From contig CALDGN010000315.1 of NCBI GenBank assembly GCA_937942965.1, positions 1-36,771 on the forward strand: DNA of 36,771 nt. Direction: 5' to 3'. This stretch comes from an uncultured Acidimicrobiales bacterium (GTDB lineage: Bacteria; Actinomycetota; Acidimicrobiia; Acidimicrobiales; UBA10347). Below are positions 23,316-31,198 of the stretch, in pieces; the stretch's first letter is position 1, and each line of letters begins with the position of its first letter. Made by a program: the position numbers and the translations under genes. The notes beneath the pieces were generated by a model. It was not told the DNA's origin and ran no database searches. It saw only the letters and a program-made list of their open reading frames with translations.

Positions 23316-24200
23316 TCAGGCGATGCCGTGCTCGGCGACGATCGATGCCAGCAGCTTACGGAAATCGGCACCGAGCTCAGGATGTTCGAGGCCGAGTTCG
23401 ACCGTTGCTCGCAGGTAGTCGAGCTTCTGGCCTGCGTCGTAGCGGCGGCCTTCGTTCAGGCAGGCGCGCACACCGGTGCGGTCGATCATGGCTGCGATGG
23501 CGTCGGTGATCTGGATCTCGCCGCCAACGCCGGGAGGCGTCGCCGCAATCGCATCGAAGATCGCGGCCGGGAACACGTAGCGACCAGGCGCGAGCCCGTA
23601 GTTCGAGGTGGCTTCTTCGATTGGCGGCTTCTCGACGATGCTGCCGACGTCGATGATGCCGTCTTCGATACCAAGCGGGTCGATGACGCCGTAGGAGATG
23701 ACTTCTTCGAGCGGGTAGTGGCCGGCAGCGAGCACCACCGCGTCGGTTTCGGCCTGTACCTCGATCATGCGGCGGAGCAAATCGCCGCCGTCGACGAGGA
23801 TGTCGTCAGGCAACAACACGGCGAACGGCTCGTCGCCAACCCAGCTCGCCGCCATGCCAATCGCGTGGCCCAGCCCAAGCGGCTGGCCCTGGCGAGTGAA
23901 GTACATCTTGGCTTTCTTCGGGATCTCGAGCACGGCTTCGAGCAGCTCATGCTTGCCGCGGGACTCGAGCAGCGACTCGAGTTCGAAGTCACGATCGAAG
24001 TGGTCCTCGAGGGACTTCTTCGACGGCGCGGTGATGATCAGCACATCTTCGATACCGGCGCCGACGGCTTCGTCGATCACGTACTGGATCGCCGGCTGGT
24101 CGACGATCGGCAGCATTTCCTTGGGTATCGACTTCGTCGCAGGGAGGAAGCGGGTGCCAAGACCTGCGGCGGGGATTACGGCTTTTCGGACACGTGCCAT
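23316..24200 (-). CDS. galU: UTP-glucose-1-phosphate uridylyltransferase
   Basis: This 294-residue nucleotidyltransferase makes UDP-glucose from UTP and glucose-1-phosphate for cell-envelope sugars and polysaccharides. The nucleotide-binding signature PAAGLGTRFLPATKSIPKEM is at residues 10-29, followed by PIVDQPAIQYVIDEA at 31-45. FTRQGQPLGLGHAI and VLLPDDI (metal Asp) follow, and then EKPP. ATG 24200 is chosen over an in-frame start at 24245, since the protein should begin just before the first strand (RKAVIPAAG). TACCCT ends 9 nt before this ATG, a possible promoter. It lies between plsY and moeA on the same strand, with 57 nt before moeA. Confidence 0.94.
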   Translation of the reverse strand: MARVRKAVIPAAGLGTRFLPATKSIPKEMLPIVDQPAIQYVIDEAVGAGIEDVLIITAPSKKSLEDHFDRDFELESLLESRGKHELLEAVLEIPKKAKMYFTRQGQPLGLGHAIGMAASWVGDEPFAVLLPDDILVDGGDLLRRMIEVQAETDAVVLAAGHYPLEEVISYGVIDPLGIEDGIIDVGSIVEKPPIEEATSNYGLAPGRYVFPAAIFDAIAATPPGVGGEIQITDAIAAMIDRTGVRACLNEGRRYDAGQKLDYLRATVELGLEHPELGADFRKLLASIVAEHGIA

Positions 24201-24314
24201 ACACCGGCCAGGGTAGGGGTCCGGCGTCAGAGTGGGGTGGCGCAACCTACCGAGATGTCGATACGGCCCATCTGGGTACAGATCATCTGGGTAGAGCCCA
24301 TGCGGCGGGTGCGG

Positions 24315-24905
24315 TTAGCTCTCGCCGATCGTTGTGCCTGCCGAGCGCTCATCGAGCATGCCGCGAATGTTGGTGCGATGCCGGGCGATGATGATCGCGC
24401 CGACCGCGGCAACGGCGATTGATTCGGTGGCGGGGCGCCCGATGAGGATCGTGCCGATGATGACGGTCGGAACGCCGACCATGGCGCCCAGGAACGAACG
24501 GCCCGACAAGGTGGCGCTGCCGAGCCATGCCGCCAATCCGAATGGGATCAGGATCGGCCACGACGCAATCGTCAGCCCTCCGAAACAGGCGACGCCCTTG
24601 CCGCCTCGGCTCTCACGCAGGATCGGGTACATGTGGCCGAGGACCGCAGCGCAACCGCAAAGCACACCGAAGGTGGTGTCTTCGACGCCGCGTCCGAGCA
24701 GCGTCGGGCCGATGGCTTTGAGCATGTCGAACACGAGCGTGGCGATGCCAGCGCGCTTGCCCGCAATGCGAAACATATTGGTGGCCCCAGGGTTACCGGA
24801 GCCTTCCTCGATGGGATCGTGGCCCACAATGCGGCCGATCAGCAGGGCTGAAGGAAACGTTCCGAGGAGGAAGGACGCCGGCAACAGGAGCCAAACGAAA
24901 TCCAC
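24315..24905 (-). CDS. plsY: Acyl-phosphate glycerol-3-phosphate acyltransferase
   Basis: This 196-residue membrane enzyme makes lysophosphatidic acid from acyl-phosphate and glycerol-3-phosphate. The three PlsY motifs are present: GSGNPGATN at residues 35-43, GHMYPILRESRGGKGVA at 90-106 (phosphate-binding), and ARHRTNIRGM near the C-terminus. Five or more hydrophobic helices are predicted (about 2-24, 50-70, 76-94, 108-130, 137-180). The start is GTG at 24905. It is divergent from the FmdB gene across 23 bp and lies 114 nt upstream of galU. Its acyl-phosphate supplier plsX is not in the window. Confidence 0.93.
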   Translation of the reverse strand: MDFVWLLLPASFLLGTFPSALLIGRIVGHDPIEEGSGNPGATNMFRIAGKRAGIATLVFDMLKAIGPTLLGRGVEDTTFGVLCGCAAVLGHMYPILRESRGGKGVACFGGLTIASWPILIPFGLAAWLGSATLSGRSFLGAMVGVPTVIIGTILIGRPATESIAVAAVGAIIIARHRTNIRGMLDERSAGTTIGES

Positions 24906-24928
24906 GGTCGGTAGTCTGGCAGCTCGCT

Positions 24929-25285
24929 ATGCCGACGTACGACTATCACTGTGACACGTGTGGGCTCGACTTCGAGCTCGAACAAGCTTTTTCCGAAGAC
25001 ACGCTGACGAAATGCCCGACCAAGAAGTCCGGGCGCAGCCCTGAGGGATGCGCCAAGAGCGGCCGGGGTTCGGTCACCAAGGTCTTCTCCGCCCCGGGCA
25101 TCACGTTCAAGGGGACGGGCTTCTACAAAAACGACAGCCGCGGCTCGTCAAGCTCAACGACGAGTTCCAGTTCGAGCTCAACGACGAGCTCGGGCTCGGA
25201 CTCATCGAGCAGCAGCAGCTCGTCTGACTCGTCGAGCAGCTCGGGGTCATCTTCGAGTTCGTCTTCAAGCTCTTCGTCGGACTGA
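24929..25285 (+). CDS. FmdB-family zinc ribbon protein with polyserine tail
   Basis: This 118-residue protein begins with the FmdB/CxxC_CxxC_SSSS ribbon: MPTYDYHCDTCG (Cys8, Cys11), FELEQ and KVFSAPGITFKGTGFYKND at 51-69. The second knuckle, usually CPxC, is opened by an insertion: Cys29 is followed by KKSGRSPEG and the next Cys is Cys41. From residue 70 to the end about 40 residues are Ser with a few Thr, Gly and Asp. FmdB proteins were linked to transcription control of amidase/formamidase genes; the actinobacterial forms are of unknown role. It is in tandem with the SAF gene, a common actinobacterial pair. Confidence 0.85.
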   Translation: MPTYDYHCDTCGLDFELEQAFSEDTLTKCPTKKSGRSPEGCAKSGRGSVTKVFSAPGITFKGTGFYKNDSRGSSSSTTSSSSSSTTSSGSDSSSSSSSSDSSSSSGSSSSSSSSSSSD

Positions 25286-25350
25286 GTCCGACCGCGGGCC
25301 ATGCCCGCATCCAACCAGCTTCCCCCTGATGTTCGATCAAGGAGAAGCTC

Positions 25351-26037
25351 ATGCTCTCGATGCAGACCCGGCCTCGAAGCGACGCGCCTGCGGCGTCGCT
25401 GCCAGTGGAGTCCACGCCGAGACGAAAGCGACGGCGGGCACTGCGGGTCATCTGGACGCCCTCGTTGCTCCGGCGGATTGTGCGCCATCGCGGTGCTCGA
25501 ATCGTGGCCTGTCTCGTCGCTGCGCTGTTATCGCTTTCGGCGGTGGCAGGCGAACGGGCGGCGCTCCAGGCTGAACGCGAGTCCTGGGAAGCAACCGTGG
25601 TGGCTGTCGAGGTTGTCCGGTTCGTTCCGGCCGGTGGCGAGGTTGGTCGGGCGGTTCGCCTGGTCGAGCGGCCCGCTGCCGTCGTGCCTGATGGAGCGCT
25701 CGTGGCAATCCCGCTCGACGGTCTAGCTGCGGTTGATCTCGTGCCAGGCGAGCTGGTGCTCGCTCAACGGGTGCGCGATGCCGGGGAAGGTCAGCTCCCC
25801 GCTGGAACGGTGGCAATCACGATCGAACTCGATGGCGAGGCCGCGCTTGTTGCCCCTGGTGCGCTGGTCGACGTGTGGGCGACCGATGCCGCCAACTTCA
25901 GCTCACGGCGTGTCGTGCAGGCAGCGCTTGTGCTGCAACTCGACGACCGTGATCTGACGATCGCTATTCCTGAGGGCGCTGCCGGCACCGTCGCGGTCGC
26001 GTCGTTGCGTCCGCTGACCGTGACCGTCGTGCGCTGA
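25351..26037 (+). CDS. Membrane-anchored SAF-domain (CpaB/RcpC-like) protein
   Basis: This 228-residue protein has a basic cytosolic N-terminus (RRKRRRALR), a transmembrane segment at about 50-67 and an external SAF domain from about 82. There VVAVEVVRFVPAGGEV, the LVPGELVLAQRV turn and ALVAPGALVDVWATDAA show the paired strand pattern of SAF/CpaB proteins. In pilus systems such domains bind glycan or stabilise secretin, but no pilus gene is nearby, and the fmdB-SAF pair is found apart from pili in actinobacteria. AAGGAG lies 6 nt before ATG 25351, which fixes the start; an in-frame ATG at 25360 is less likely. It ends 19 nt before the convergent tldE. Confidence 0.78.
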   Translation: MLSMQTRPRSDAPAASLPVESTPRRKRRRALRVIWTPSLLRRIVRHRGARIVACLVAALLSLSAVAGERAALQAERESWEATVVAVEVVRFVPAGGEVGRAVRLVERPAAVVPDGALVAIPLDGLAAVDLVPGELVLAQRVRDAGEGQLPAGTVAITIELDGEAALVAPGALVDVWATDAANFSSRRVVQAALVLQLDDRDLTIAIPEGAAGTVAVASLRPLTVTVVR

Positions 26038-26056
26038 ATCGGTTCTGGCAGAACCG

Positions 26057-27400
26057 CTATGCGCCACTCACGGTGACGTCGCCGACGACCAGCGACAGAC
26101 CCGCTGCGCTGCTGGGCAGCCAGTCGAGGTCGCCGCCAACTTCGATGACGTCGAGCAACATGCGCTGCAGTGTCGAACCAATGGTGAACTCACGGAGCGG
26201 TTCGGCAAGTTCGCCGTTGCGGATGCGCAAGCCGTCGGCGCCGGTCGAGAAGTCGCCACTCACCGGGTTCACACCCGAGTGCAGGCCTGACACGCCTTGG
26301 ATCAGCACACCGTCTTCGATGTCGGCGATCAGCTCAGCTTGTTCCCGGGTGCCGGGAGCGAGCGAGAGCGCAATAGTGCCGGCGCCTGGCGTCGACGTGA
26401 AGCCACGCACGGCATTGCCGGTCGACTCGGTGCCCAGGCGCCGGGCCGTGTAGCTGTTGTGCACGAACTTGTTGAGGCGGCCGCCCTCGATGAGGACGTT
26501 TCGGCGGGTCGCAAGACCTTCGCCATCAGCTTCGCCAGCGGTGAAGGCGTTCGGGTTGGTCGGATCGTCGACGAGCGTGAGCAGTTCGGAGCCGACGGTT
26601 TCGCCAAGGCGGTCGGCGAACAGCGAGCGGCCCTTGAGCACAGCCTCGCCGGACAAGGTGGCGCCGATGATGCCGATGAACTGGGCGGTCACCATTGGAT
26701 CGAGCACGACAGTGATGCGGCCGGTTTCGGGCTTGACGGCGCCGAGCAGCCGGGTCGAACGTTCGACGGCCATCTCGGCCGCCTTTTCCAAGTCCAACTC
26801 ACGTGGGTTGCGGCCAACGGCGTAGCCGAAGCCGATCTGGGTTTCTTCGTCGCCGCCGGCAATGACGGTCGAGGTGACGTAGCTGCCGGCGTCGCGTCCG
26901 CCGATACGGATGCCGCTGGTCGTGACGACCGCGGCTTCACTGATCGAGTCGGCGAAGTCAGCTGATTCGACGAGCACGACTCGTGGATCGCCGGCCTTGG
27001 TCATCTTCTCGAGTTTGAGCGCCAGCGCGATCTTGTCGTCGGTCGGAAAGTCAGCGACGGCCTGGTCGTAGAGATCCAGCTCGGCCATTGGCACGCCGTC
27101 AGGCTCAGCGAGCTTGAGGTCGGGGTCGACCGAACCGAAGGTCGCGTTGTCACGAGCTTCGGCGAGGGTCGAGTCGATGACGTCGGGGTCCAACGTGCCA
27201 GCCCAGGCGAATCCCTGGCGCTGGTTGTTGATGACCCGGATGCCGATGCCTTGCGAAGTCGCCGAGGTGAACGACTCGACGTCACCCTCGAAGACACGGA
27301 CCTCGGTCTCGCGTTCGTTGACGACGATGGCTTCGAGTTGTTCGCCGTCCTTGGCGCGGCCGACGATCCGGTCGCCAAGTTCCAGAAGTTCGTCGAGCAT
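26057..27400 (-). CDS. tldE: TldE/PmbA-family protein of the TldD/E protease
   Basis: This 447-residue protein is the non-metal-binding half of the TldD/TldE heterodimer. Homology to TldD runs through the whole length (ETEVRVFEGDVESFTSATSQGIGIRVI at the N-terminus, LIEGGRLNKFVHNSYTARRLG and GLHSGVNPVSGDFSTGADGLRIRNGE at the C-terminus), but the HExxxH metal site is absent, as expected for TldE. The complex unfolds and cuts peptides within a closed chamber; in enterobacteria it matures microcin B17 and degrades CcdA. Here the substrate is unknown. Its ATG overlaps the tldD stop as TGATG, so the two subunits are translationally coupled. Confidence 0.93.
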   Translation of the reverse strand: MLDELLELGDRIVGRAKDGEQLEAIVVNERETEVRVFEGDVESFTSATSQGIGIRVINNQRQGFAWAGTLDPDVIDSTLAEARDNATFGSVDPDLKLAEPDGVPMAELDLYDQAVADFPTDDKIALALKLEKMTKAGDPRVVLVESADFADSISEAAVVTTSGIRIGGRDAGSYVTSTVIAGGDEETQIGFGYAVGRNPRELDLEKAAEMAVERSTRLLGAVKPETGRITVVLDPMVTAQFIGIIGATLSGEAVLKGRSLFADRLGETVGSELLTLVDDPTNPNAFTAGEADGEGLATRRNVLIEGGRLNKFVHNSYTARRLGTESTGNAVRGFTSTPGAGTIALSLAPGTREQAELIADIEDGVLIQGVSGLHSGVNPVSGDFSTGADGLRIRNGELAEPLREFTIGSTLQRMLLDVIEVGGDLDWLPSSAAGLSLVVGDVTVSGA

Positions 27401-28791
27401 CAGGCTGCGGTGCCGCCGACGGTAAGGGCGGGGACTCGAAGGGTGGGCGTACCGTCGCCAACGGGAACGCCTTGGCCATCTTTGCCGCAGGTGCCGGGGG
27501 CGCCCATCTCGAAGTCGTTGCCGAGAGCATCGATGCTGGTGAGGACCTCGGGGCCGTTGCCGATGAGGTTGCCTTCGCGGATCGGTTCGGTGATCTCGCC
27601 GTTCTCGATCAGGTACGCCTCGGTCATGCCGAAGACGAAATCGCCGCTGACGGTGTTGACCTGCCCGCCGCCGAGCTGGGCGACATAGATGCCCGAATCG
27701 GTGTCGGCGATGATGTCTTCGGGATCGGTTTCACCATTGGCGATGTAGGTGTTCGTCATGCGAACCATCGGTAGGTACTTGTAGCTCTGGCGGCGACCAT
27801 TGCCGCTGCTGGGGCGACCCTCGGCACGAGCACGCAGCTCGTCCCACATGAAGTCGAGCAAGATGCCGTCTTCGATGAGCACGTTGCGCTGGGCGGGCTT
27901 GCCTTCGTCGTCGATGGCGTACGCGCCCCACTCGTGCGGCATGGTGCCATCGTCGATGACGGTGACGAGCGGGCTGGCGACGAGTTCGCCGACACGGCCG
28001 GCGAAGACCGTTGCCTGCTTGGCGACGTGGTCGGCTTCGAGACCATGGCCGCAAGCTTCGTGGAACAGCACGCCGCCGCCACCCTTACCGATGACCGTGG
28101 TGACGGCCCCCGATGGTGCAGGACGGGCGCCGAGCTTGGTGATGGCACGATTCGCGGCCTTGACGGCAAGATCGGTCACGTCGTACTGGTCGAAGAGTTC
28201 GAAGCCCATCGTGTGGCCGATCGACTCGCGGCCGGTCTGCATGCCGGTGTCACCGAGGGCAACACACGAAACGGAGAAACGGGTCTTGACCTGGTCGTCG
28301 CCCGTCAGCAGACCATCGCTGTTGGCGATCTGGATGCGACGACGCACGTCGCCGTAGCCGACCGAGACCTGTGCGATCGAGTCGCCGACCTGGCGGGCGG
28401 CGTCGTTCGCGAGTTCGAGCAGTTCGACCTTGCGCTGCTTGGCGACGGTCTCGGGCATGACCTTGACGGGGCTCGGCGAATCGACGTGCTGCGACGACAG
28501 ATCAACGGTGCGAACACCGCCGTTGCCGTCGCGTGCAGCATCAGCAGCAGCGGTCGCAGCCTGGAGCAGGCCGCGCTCGGTGAGGTCTGCGGTGTGGGCG
28601 AATCCGGTTGATTCTCCAACGATGACTCGGATGCCCGCGCCCCGGCTTCGCCCCGAGGACAGTTCCTCGATTCGGTTGTCGTCGAGCAGTGCTCCAGAGG
28701 ACTGTCGGTCCTCGACAAAGATCTCGGCGAATTTGCCGCCGCGGGCAGTTGCCGCAGCCAGCGTGTTTTCGAGGGTGCCCTGATCGATCAT
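27400..28791 (-). CDS. tldD: TldD metallopeptidase subunit
   Basis: This 463-residue protein is the catalytic half of the TldD/TldE complex. The zinc site HEACGHGLEADH (His244, Glu245, His249) is intact, and the third ligand is most likely Cys435 in APGTCGKDGQG near the C-terminus. TldD hallmarks include ASGAVTTVIGKGGGGVLFHEACGH, the strand IDDEGKPAQRNVLIEDGILLDFMWD and the GQVNTVSGDFVFGMTEAYLIENGEI region. A strong ribosome site GAGGAGG lies 3-4 nt before the ATG at 28791. It is the first gene of a two-gene operon with tldE and is divergent from the thioesterase gene. Confidence 0.95.
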   Translation of the reverse strand: MIDQGTLENTLAAATARGGKFAEIFVEDRQSSGALLDDNRIEELSSGRSRGAGIRVIVGESTGFAHTADLTERGLLQAATAAADAARDGNGGVRTVDLSSQHVDSPSPVKVMPETVAKQRKVELLELANDAARQVGDSIAQVSVGYGDVRRRIQIANSDGLLTGDDQVKTRFSVSCVALGDTGMQTGRESIGHTMGFELFDQYDVTDLAVKAANRAITKLGARPAPSGAVTTVIGKGGGGVLFHEACGHGLEADHVAKQATVFAGRVGELVASPLVTVIDDGTMPHEWGAYAIDDEGKPAQRNVLIEDGILLDFMWDELRARAEGRPSSGNGRRQSYKYLPMVRMTNTYIANGETDPEDIIADTDSGIYVAQLGGGQVNTVSGDFVFGMTEAYLIENGEITEPIREGNLIGNGPEVLTSIDALGNDFEMGAPGTCGKDGQGVPVGDGTPTLRVPALTVGGTAA

Positions 28792-28866
28792 CGTCCTCCT
28801 CGGCCGTCAATAAGGACGGCGGACGGTTCTGCCGCGACGGTCGTCGTAGCACGGCGAGGTGTGCCG

Positions 28867-28872
28867 TATGGT
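28867..28872 (+). promoter_or_regulatory. -10 hexamer TATGGT for thioesterase gene
   Basis: TATGGT is followed by ACCCAG and the GTG at 28879, a leaderless arrangement that helps to choose this start over the in-frame GTG at 28861. Confidence 0.5.
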
Positions 28873-28878
28873 ACCCAG

Positions 28879-29313
28879 GTGCCGATCGAACCGGGAGTCC
28901 AGGCGCGGACCGTCCATCTTGTGGACGAAGCGGACACCGCCGTCGCAATGGGGACTGGCGAAGTACCCGTCTTGGCTACGTCGCGCCTGGTCGCATGGAG
29001 CGAGCAGACGTCGCTCGAAGCCATGGGAGACCAGGTCCCCGAAGGCTCGACCACGGTCGCAATGCGTGTGCACCTGGATCACCTCAAGGCCGCTTCGGTT
29101 GGCTGTCAGGTCACGACGATCGCCACGTTGGAACGCATCGAAGGACGTCGCTACATCTTTGTCGTCACGAACCTTGACACGGGTAACGAAGTTCTCGCAC
29201 AAGGTCGGATCGTGCGCGTCATTGTTGAGACTGCGCCGTTCTTGGACTCTGCCTGCCAGGGAAGCCCCGCCGGCCTCGCCGATGGCGGGTCCTCCAGTGA
29301 TGTGGGCGCCTGA
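28879..29313 (+). CDS. Hotdog-fold thioesterase (FlK/fluoroacetyl-CoA thioesterase-like)
   Basis: This 144-residue hotdog protein has the layout of the FlK-like branch: VDEADTAVAMGTGEVPVLATSRLVAWSEQ (central helix with the conserved Glu) and VAMRVHLDHLKAASVGC with the conserved active-site His, then the long strand EGRRYIFVVTNLDTGNEVLAQGRIVRVIV. Most members hydrolyse acyl-CoA thioesters; fluoroacetate resistance is special to a few and is not implied. The start GTG 28879 is preferred because a TATGGT box lies 6 nt upstream and homologues begin near here; GTG 28861 would add six residues. It precedes the membrane protein at 29344 by 30 nt. Confidence 0.82.
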   Translation: MPIEPGVQARTVHLVDEADTAVAMGTGEVPVLATSRLVAWSEQTSLEAMGDQVPEGSTTVAMRVHLDHLKAASVGCQVTTIATLERIEGRRYIFVVTNLDTGNEVLAQGRIVRVIVETAPFLDSACQGSPAGLADGGSSSDVGA

Positions 29314-29343
29314 GGTTCGGCGCACCATGACGAGTATCTGGCC

Positions 29344-30339
29344 ATGACGCCGAAATCAGCGCTGATTCTTCTGCTGCGCATCGGCGTCAGCGTCGGTCTC
29401 TTGGTGTTCCTCTTTGTCACCGTCGATATCGATTTCGATGAGCTGTGGCCCGACGACGGGCAAGCAGTGATGTGGCTGGTCATCGCATTCGGCTGCATGG
29501 TCGGTTCGCTCGTGCTGGCGTCCTTCCGCTGGCAACAGGTCTGTCGGGCGCTGGGTCTTTCGATCCCCACAGTGCGCCTCTTCTGGCACACGATCGCTGG
29601 CCAGTTCCTCTCGAACTTCGTGCCCACGACCGTCGGCGGCGACGTCTTGCGCGTGAGTCGCCTCGGCAAAGAGACCGGCGACCGACCCACCAGCTTCACC
29701 ACGGTGATCCTGGAACGGCTCAGCGGCTGGATGGTGTTGCCCGCCTCGATCTTCGTCGGATTGGCGTCGGACCCTGCATTGCGGGCCCTGGGAGCGGCCA
29801 CTCGCGGTGCCATGGTCGCCGCGATCGTCACCCTTGTGGCGCTGATGCTCATCATCATCGCCGCAGGCAACGACCTGACCGGCCGGCTGCTCGAACGCTA
29901 TGAGGGCCCGCTGGCGTGGCTCCACGCCGTCCACGAGGGCCTCGACGTCTTGCGAGCTCGCCCTCGCCAGATCATCCGCATCCTCGCAACCGGTGCCGCC
30001 TATCAGGGCATGTTGATCATCGCCTTCTGGGCCGCGGCGCAATCGATCGGCATCGAAGGCTTCGGCGTTCGAGCCGCAGCCGCATTCGTGCCCGCCGTCC
30101 TCATCGTGCAGGTGCTTCCGCTCGGCATCGGCGGCCTCGGCGTTCGCGAAGGAGCGCTGGTGCTTTTCCTCGGCAGCCTCGATGTGCCCGACGAACAGGC
30201 CGTGGCGCTCGGGCTCACGATCTATGCGCTGACGATCCTGATGTCACTGCTTGGGCTTCCGTCGCTCGTCTTTGGCGGCGGTTTGGGCGACGACGAAGAC
30301 GACGACTCGCTTCCCGTCGACGCCCCGACCGGGAGTTAA
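29344..30339 (+). CDS. YbhN/UPF0104 (flippase-like, LPG synthase TM-domain) membrane protein
   Basis: This 331-residue protein has about eight transmembrane helices and the UPF0104 signature: FRWQQVCRALGL near residue 60, then GQFLSNFVPTTVGGDVLRVSRLGKETGD and ILERLSGWMV. GIGGLGVREGALVLFL lies near the C-terminus. The family resembles the flippase domain of lysylphosphatidylglycerol synthase (MprF) without the synthetase part, and is thought to move lipids or lipid-linked sugars between membrane leaflets. It ends with an acidic cytosolic tail DDEDDDS. The PAP2 gene follows directly (GTG 4 nt after the stop), so the two are translated together. Confidence 0.85.
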   Translation: MTPKSALILLLRIGVSVGLLVFLFVTVDIDFDELWPDDGQAVMWLVIAFGCMVGSLVLASFRWQQVCRALGLSIPTVRLFWHTIAGQFLSNFVPTTVGGDVLRVSRLGKETGDRPTSFTTVILERLSGWMVLPASIFVGLASDPALRALGAATRGAMVAAIVTLVALMLIIIAAGNDLTGRLLERYEGPLAWLHAVHEGLDVLRARPRQIIRILATGAAYQGMLIIAFWAAAQSIGIEGFGVRAAAAFVPAVLIVQVLPLGIGGLGVREGALVLFLGSLDVPDEQAVALGLTIYALTILMSLLGLPSLVFGGGLGDDEDDDSLPVDAPTGS

Positions 30340-30343
30340 CCGG

Positions 30344-31198
30344 GTGCCTGTTCGGCTCCCGTTCCAGCTTCCTCCGGTCGTCAAGGAGGCAGTCCTGATC
30401 GGCGGCGTCTATGTGGCGTACTCGTTCGTGCGGAACGAGTTCGGCTCGGCTGCTGTCGAACCAGCGGCCGCGGCCCGTAATGCCGACCGCATCATCGACA
30501 TCGAGCGGGCGATGGGGCTCTACATCGAAGCCGACGTGCAAGAGGCGTTCATCGACTGGACCGCATTCATCCAGTTCTGGAACTTGTTCTACGGGGTCTT
30601 TCACTTCTTGGTGACGTTTGTCTGCCTGATCTGGATGTACCGAAGCCACAACGACCGCTATCGGTTCTGGCGCCGGGCAGGCCTGATCGGCACGTCGACG
30701 GCGCTGCTCGGTTACGCCGTGTTCCCACTCATGCCGCCCCGGTTGCTCGGCGACTGTGGCCTCTACGGCGCCTGCCGCAGCGACAGTCCCTACATCGACA
30801 CCGTCAATGACATCGGCGGCATCTGGTCGTTTGAGCAGTCGGGAATGGAAGCGATCTCGAACCAGTACGCCGCCATGCCGAGCCTGCACATTGGCTGGGC
30901 GCTGTGGTGTGCCCTGCTGCTCGTCCCGAGACTGCGAACACCATGGGCCAAGGGAATCGCGGCTGCGTATCCGCTCCTCACCCTGTTCGCGATCGTGGTG
31001 ACCGCGAACCACTACTGGATCGATGGCCTGGGCGGCGTAGCCGTGATCGCGTTCGGTTGGGCGGTGAGCACCGCATGGGAACGGTGGTGGATTGCACCGA
31101 GACAGGAGCGCCTTGGGGAGAAATCCCCACAGGATTCGGGCCCGCTCGAATCGGGCGGACGAGAAATCGGCAGTAGCGTGTCGGTTGGTGATGCTTAG
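30344..31198 (+). CDS. PAP2-family membrane phosphatase-like protein (inositolphosphotransferase-like)
   Basis: This 284-residue protein has about six membrane helices and a PAP2-type active site: AAMPSLHIGWALW (His in the SxHxxx motif) and VVTANHYWIDGLGG (second His followed by Asp), which form the phosphate-binding site. The first KxxxxxxRP motif is only partly visible. FPLMPPRLL is typical of the Ipt1/AUR1-like PAP2_3 subgroup. It may dephosphorylate or transfer phosphate groups on lipid carriers. GTG 30344 is chosen because GGGAG lies 8 nt upstream; the frame is open further upstream, within the previous gene. The stop overlaps the dxs start. Confidence 0.82.
   Translation: MPVRLPFQLPPVVKEAVLIGGVYVAYSFVRNEFGSAAVEPAAAARNADRIIDIERAMGLYIEADVQEAFIDWTAFIQFWNLFYGVFHFLVTFVCLIWMYRSHNDRYRFWRRAGLIGTSTALLGYAVFPLMPPRLLGDCGLYGACRSDSPYIDTVNDIGGIWSFEQSGMEAISNQYAAMPSLHIGWALWCALLLVPRLRTPWAKGIAAAYPLLTLFAIVVTANHYWIDGLGGVAVIAFGWAVSTAWERWWIAPRQERLGEKSPQDSGPLESGGREIGSSVSVGDA

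Noticed and set aside
24269..24293. Two direct copies of CATCTGGGTA spaced by 15 bp, upstream of galU
   Set aside because: Only two copies, no symmetry and downstream of plsY; too little to call a repeat element or CRISPR.
25141..25283. Low-complexity AGC/TCG tract that looks like a short repeat array
   Set aside because: It has no constant repeat-spacer structure; it encodes the polyserine tail and is not a CRISPR.
25123..25488. Acidic 121-codon minus-strand frame (Glu/Asp/Leu-rich)
   Set aside because: It is simply the complement of the serine codons of the FmdB tail.
28879..29313. Fluoroacetate resistance determinant
   Set aside because: Only the general FlK-like hotdog features can be seen; substrate selectivity cannot be derived.
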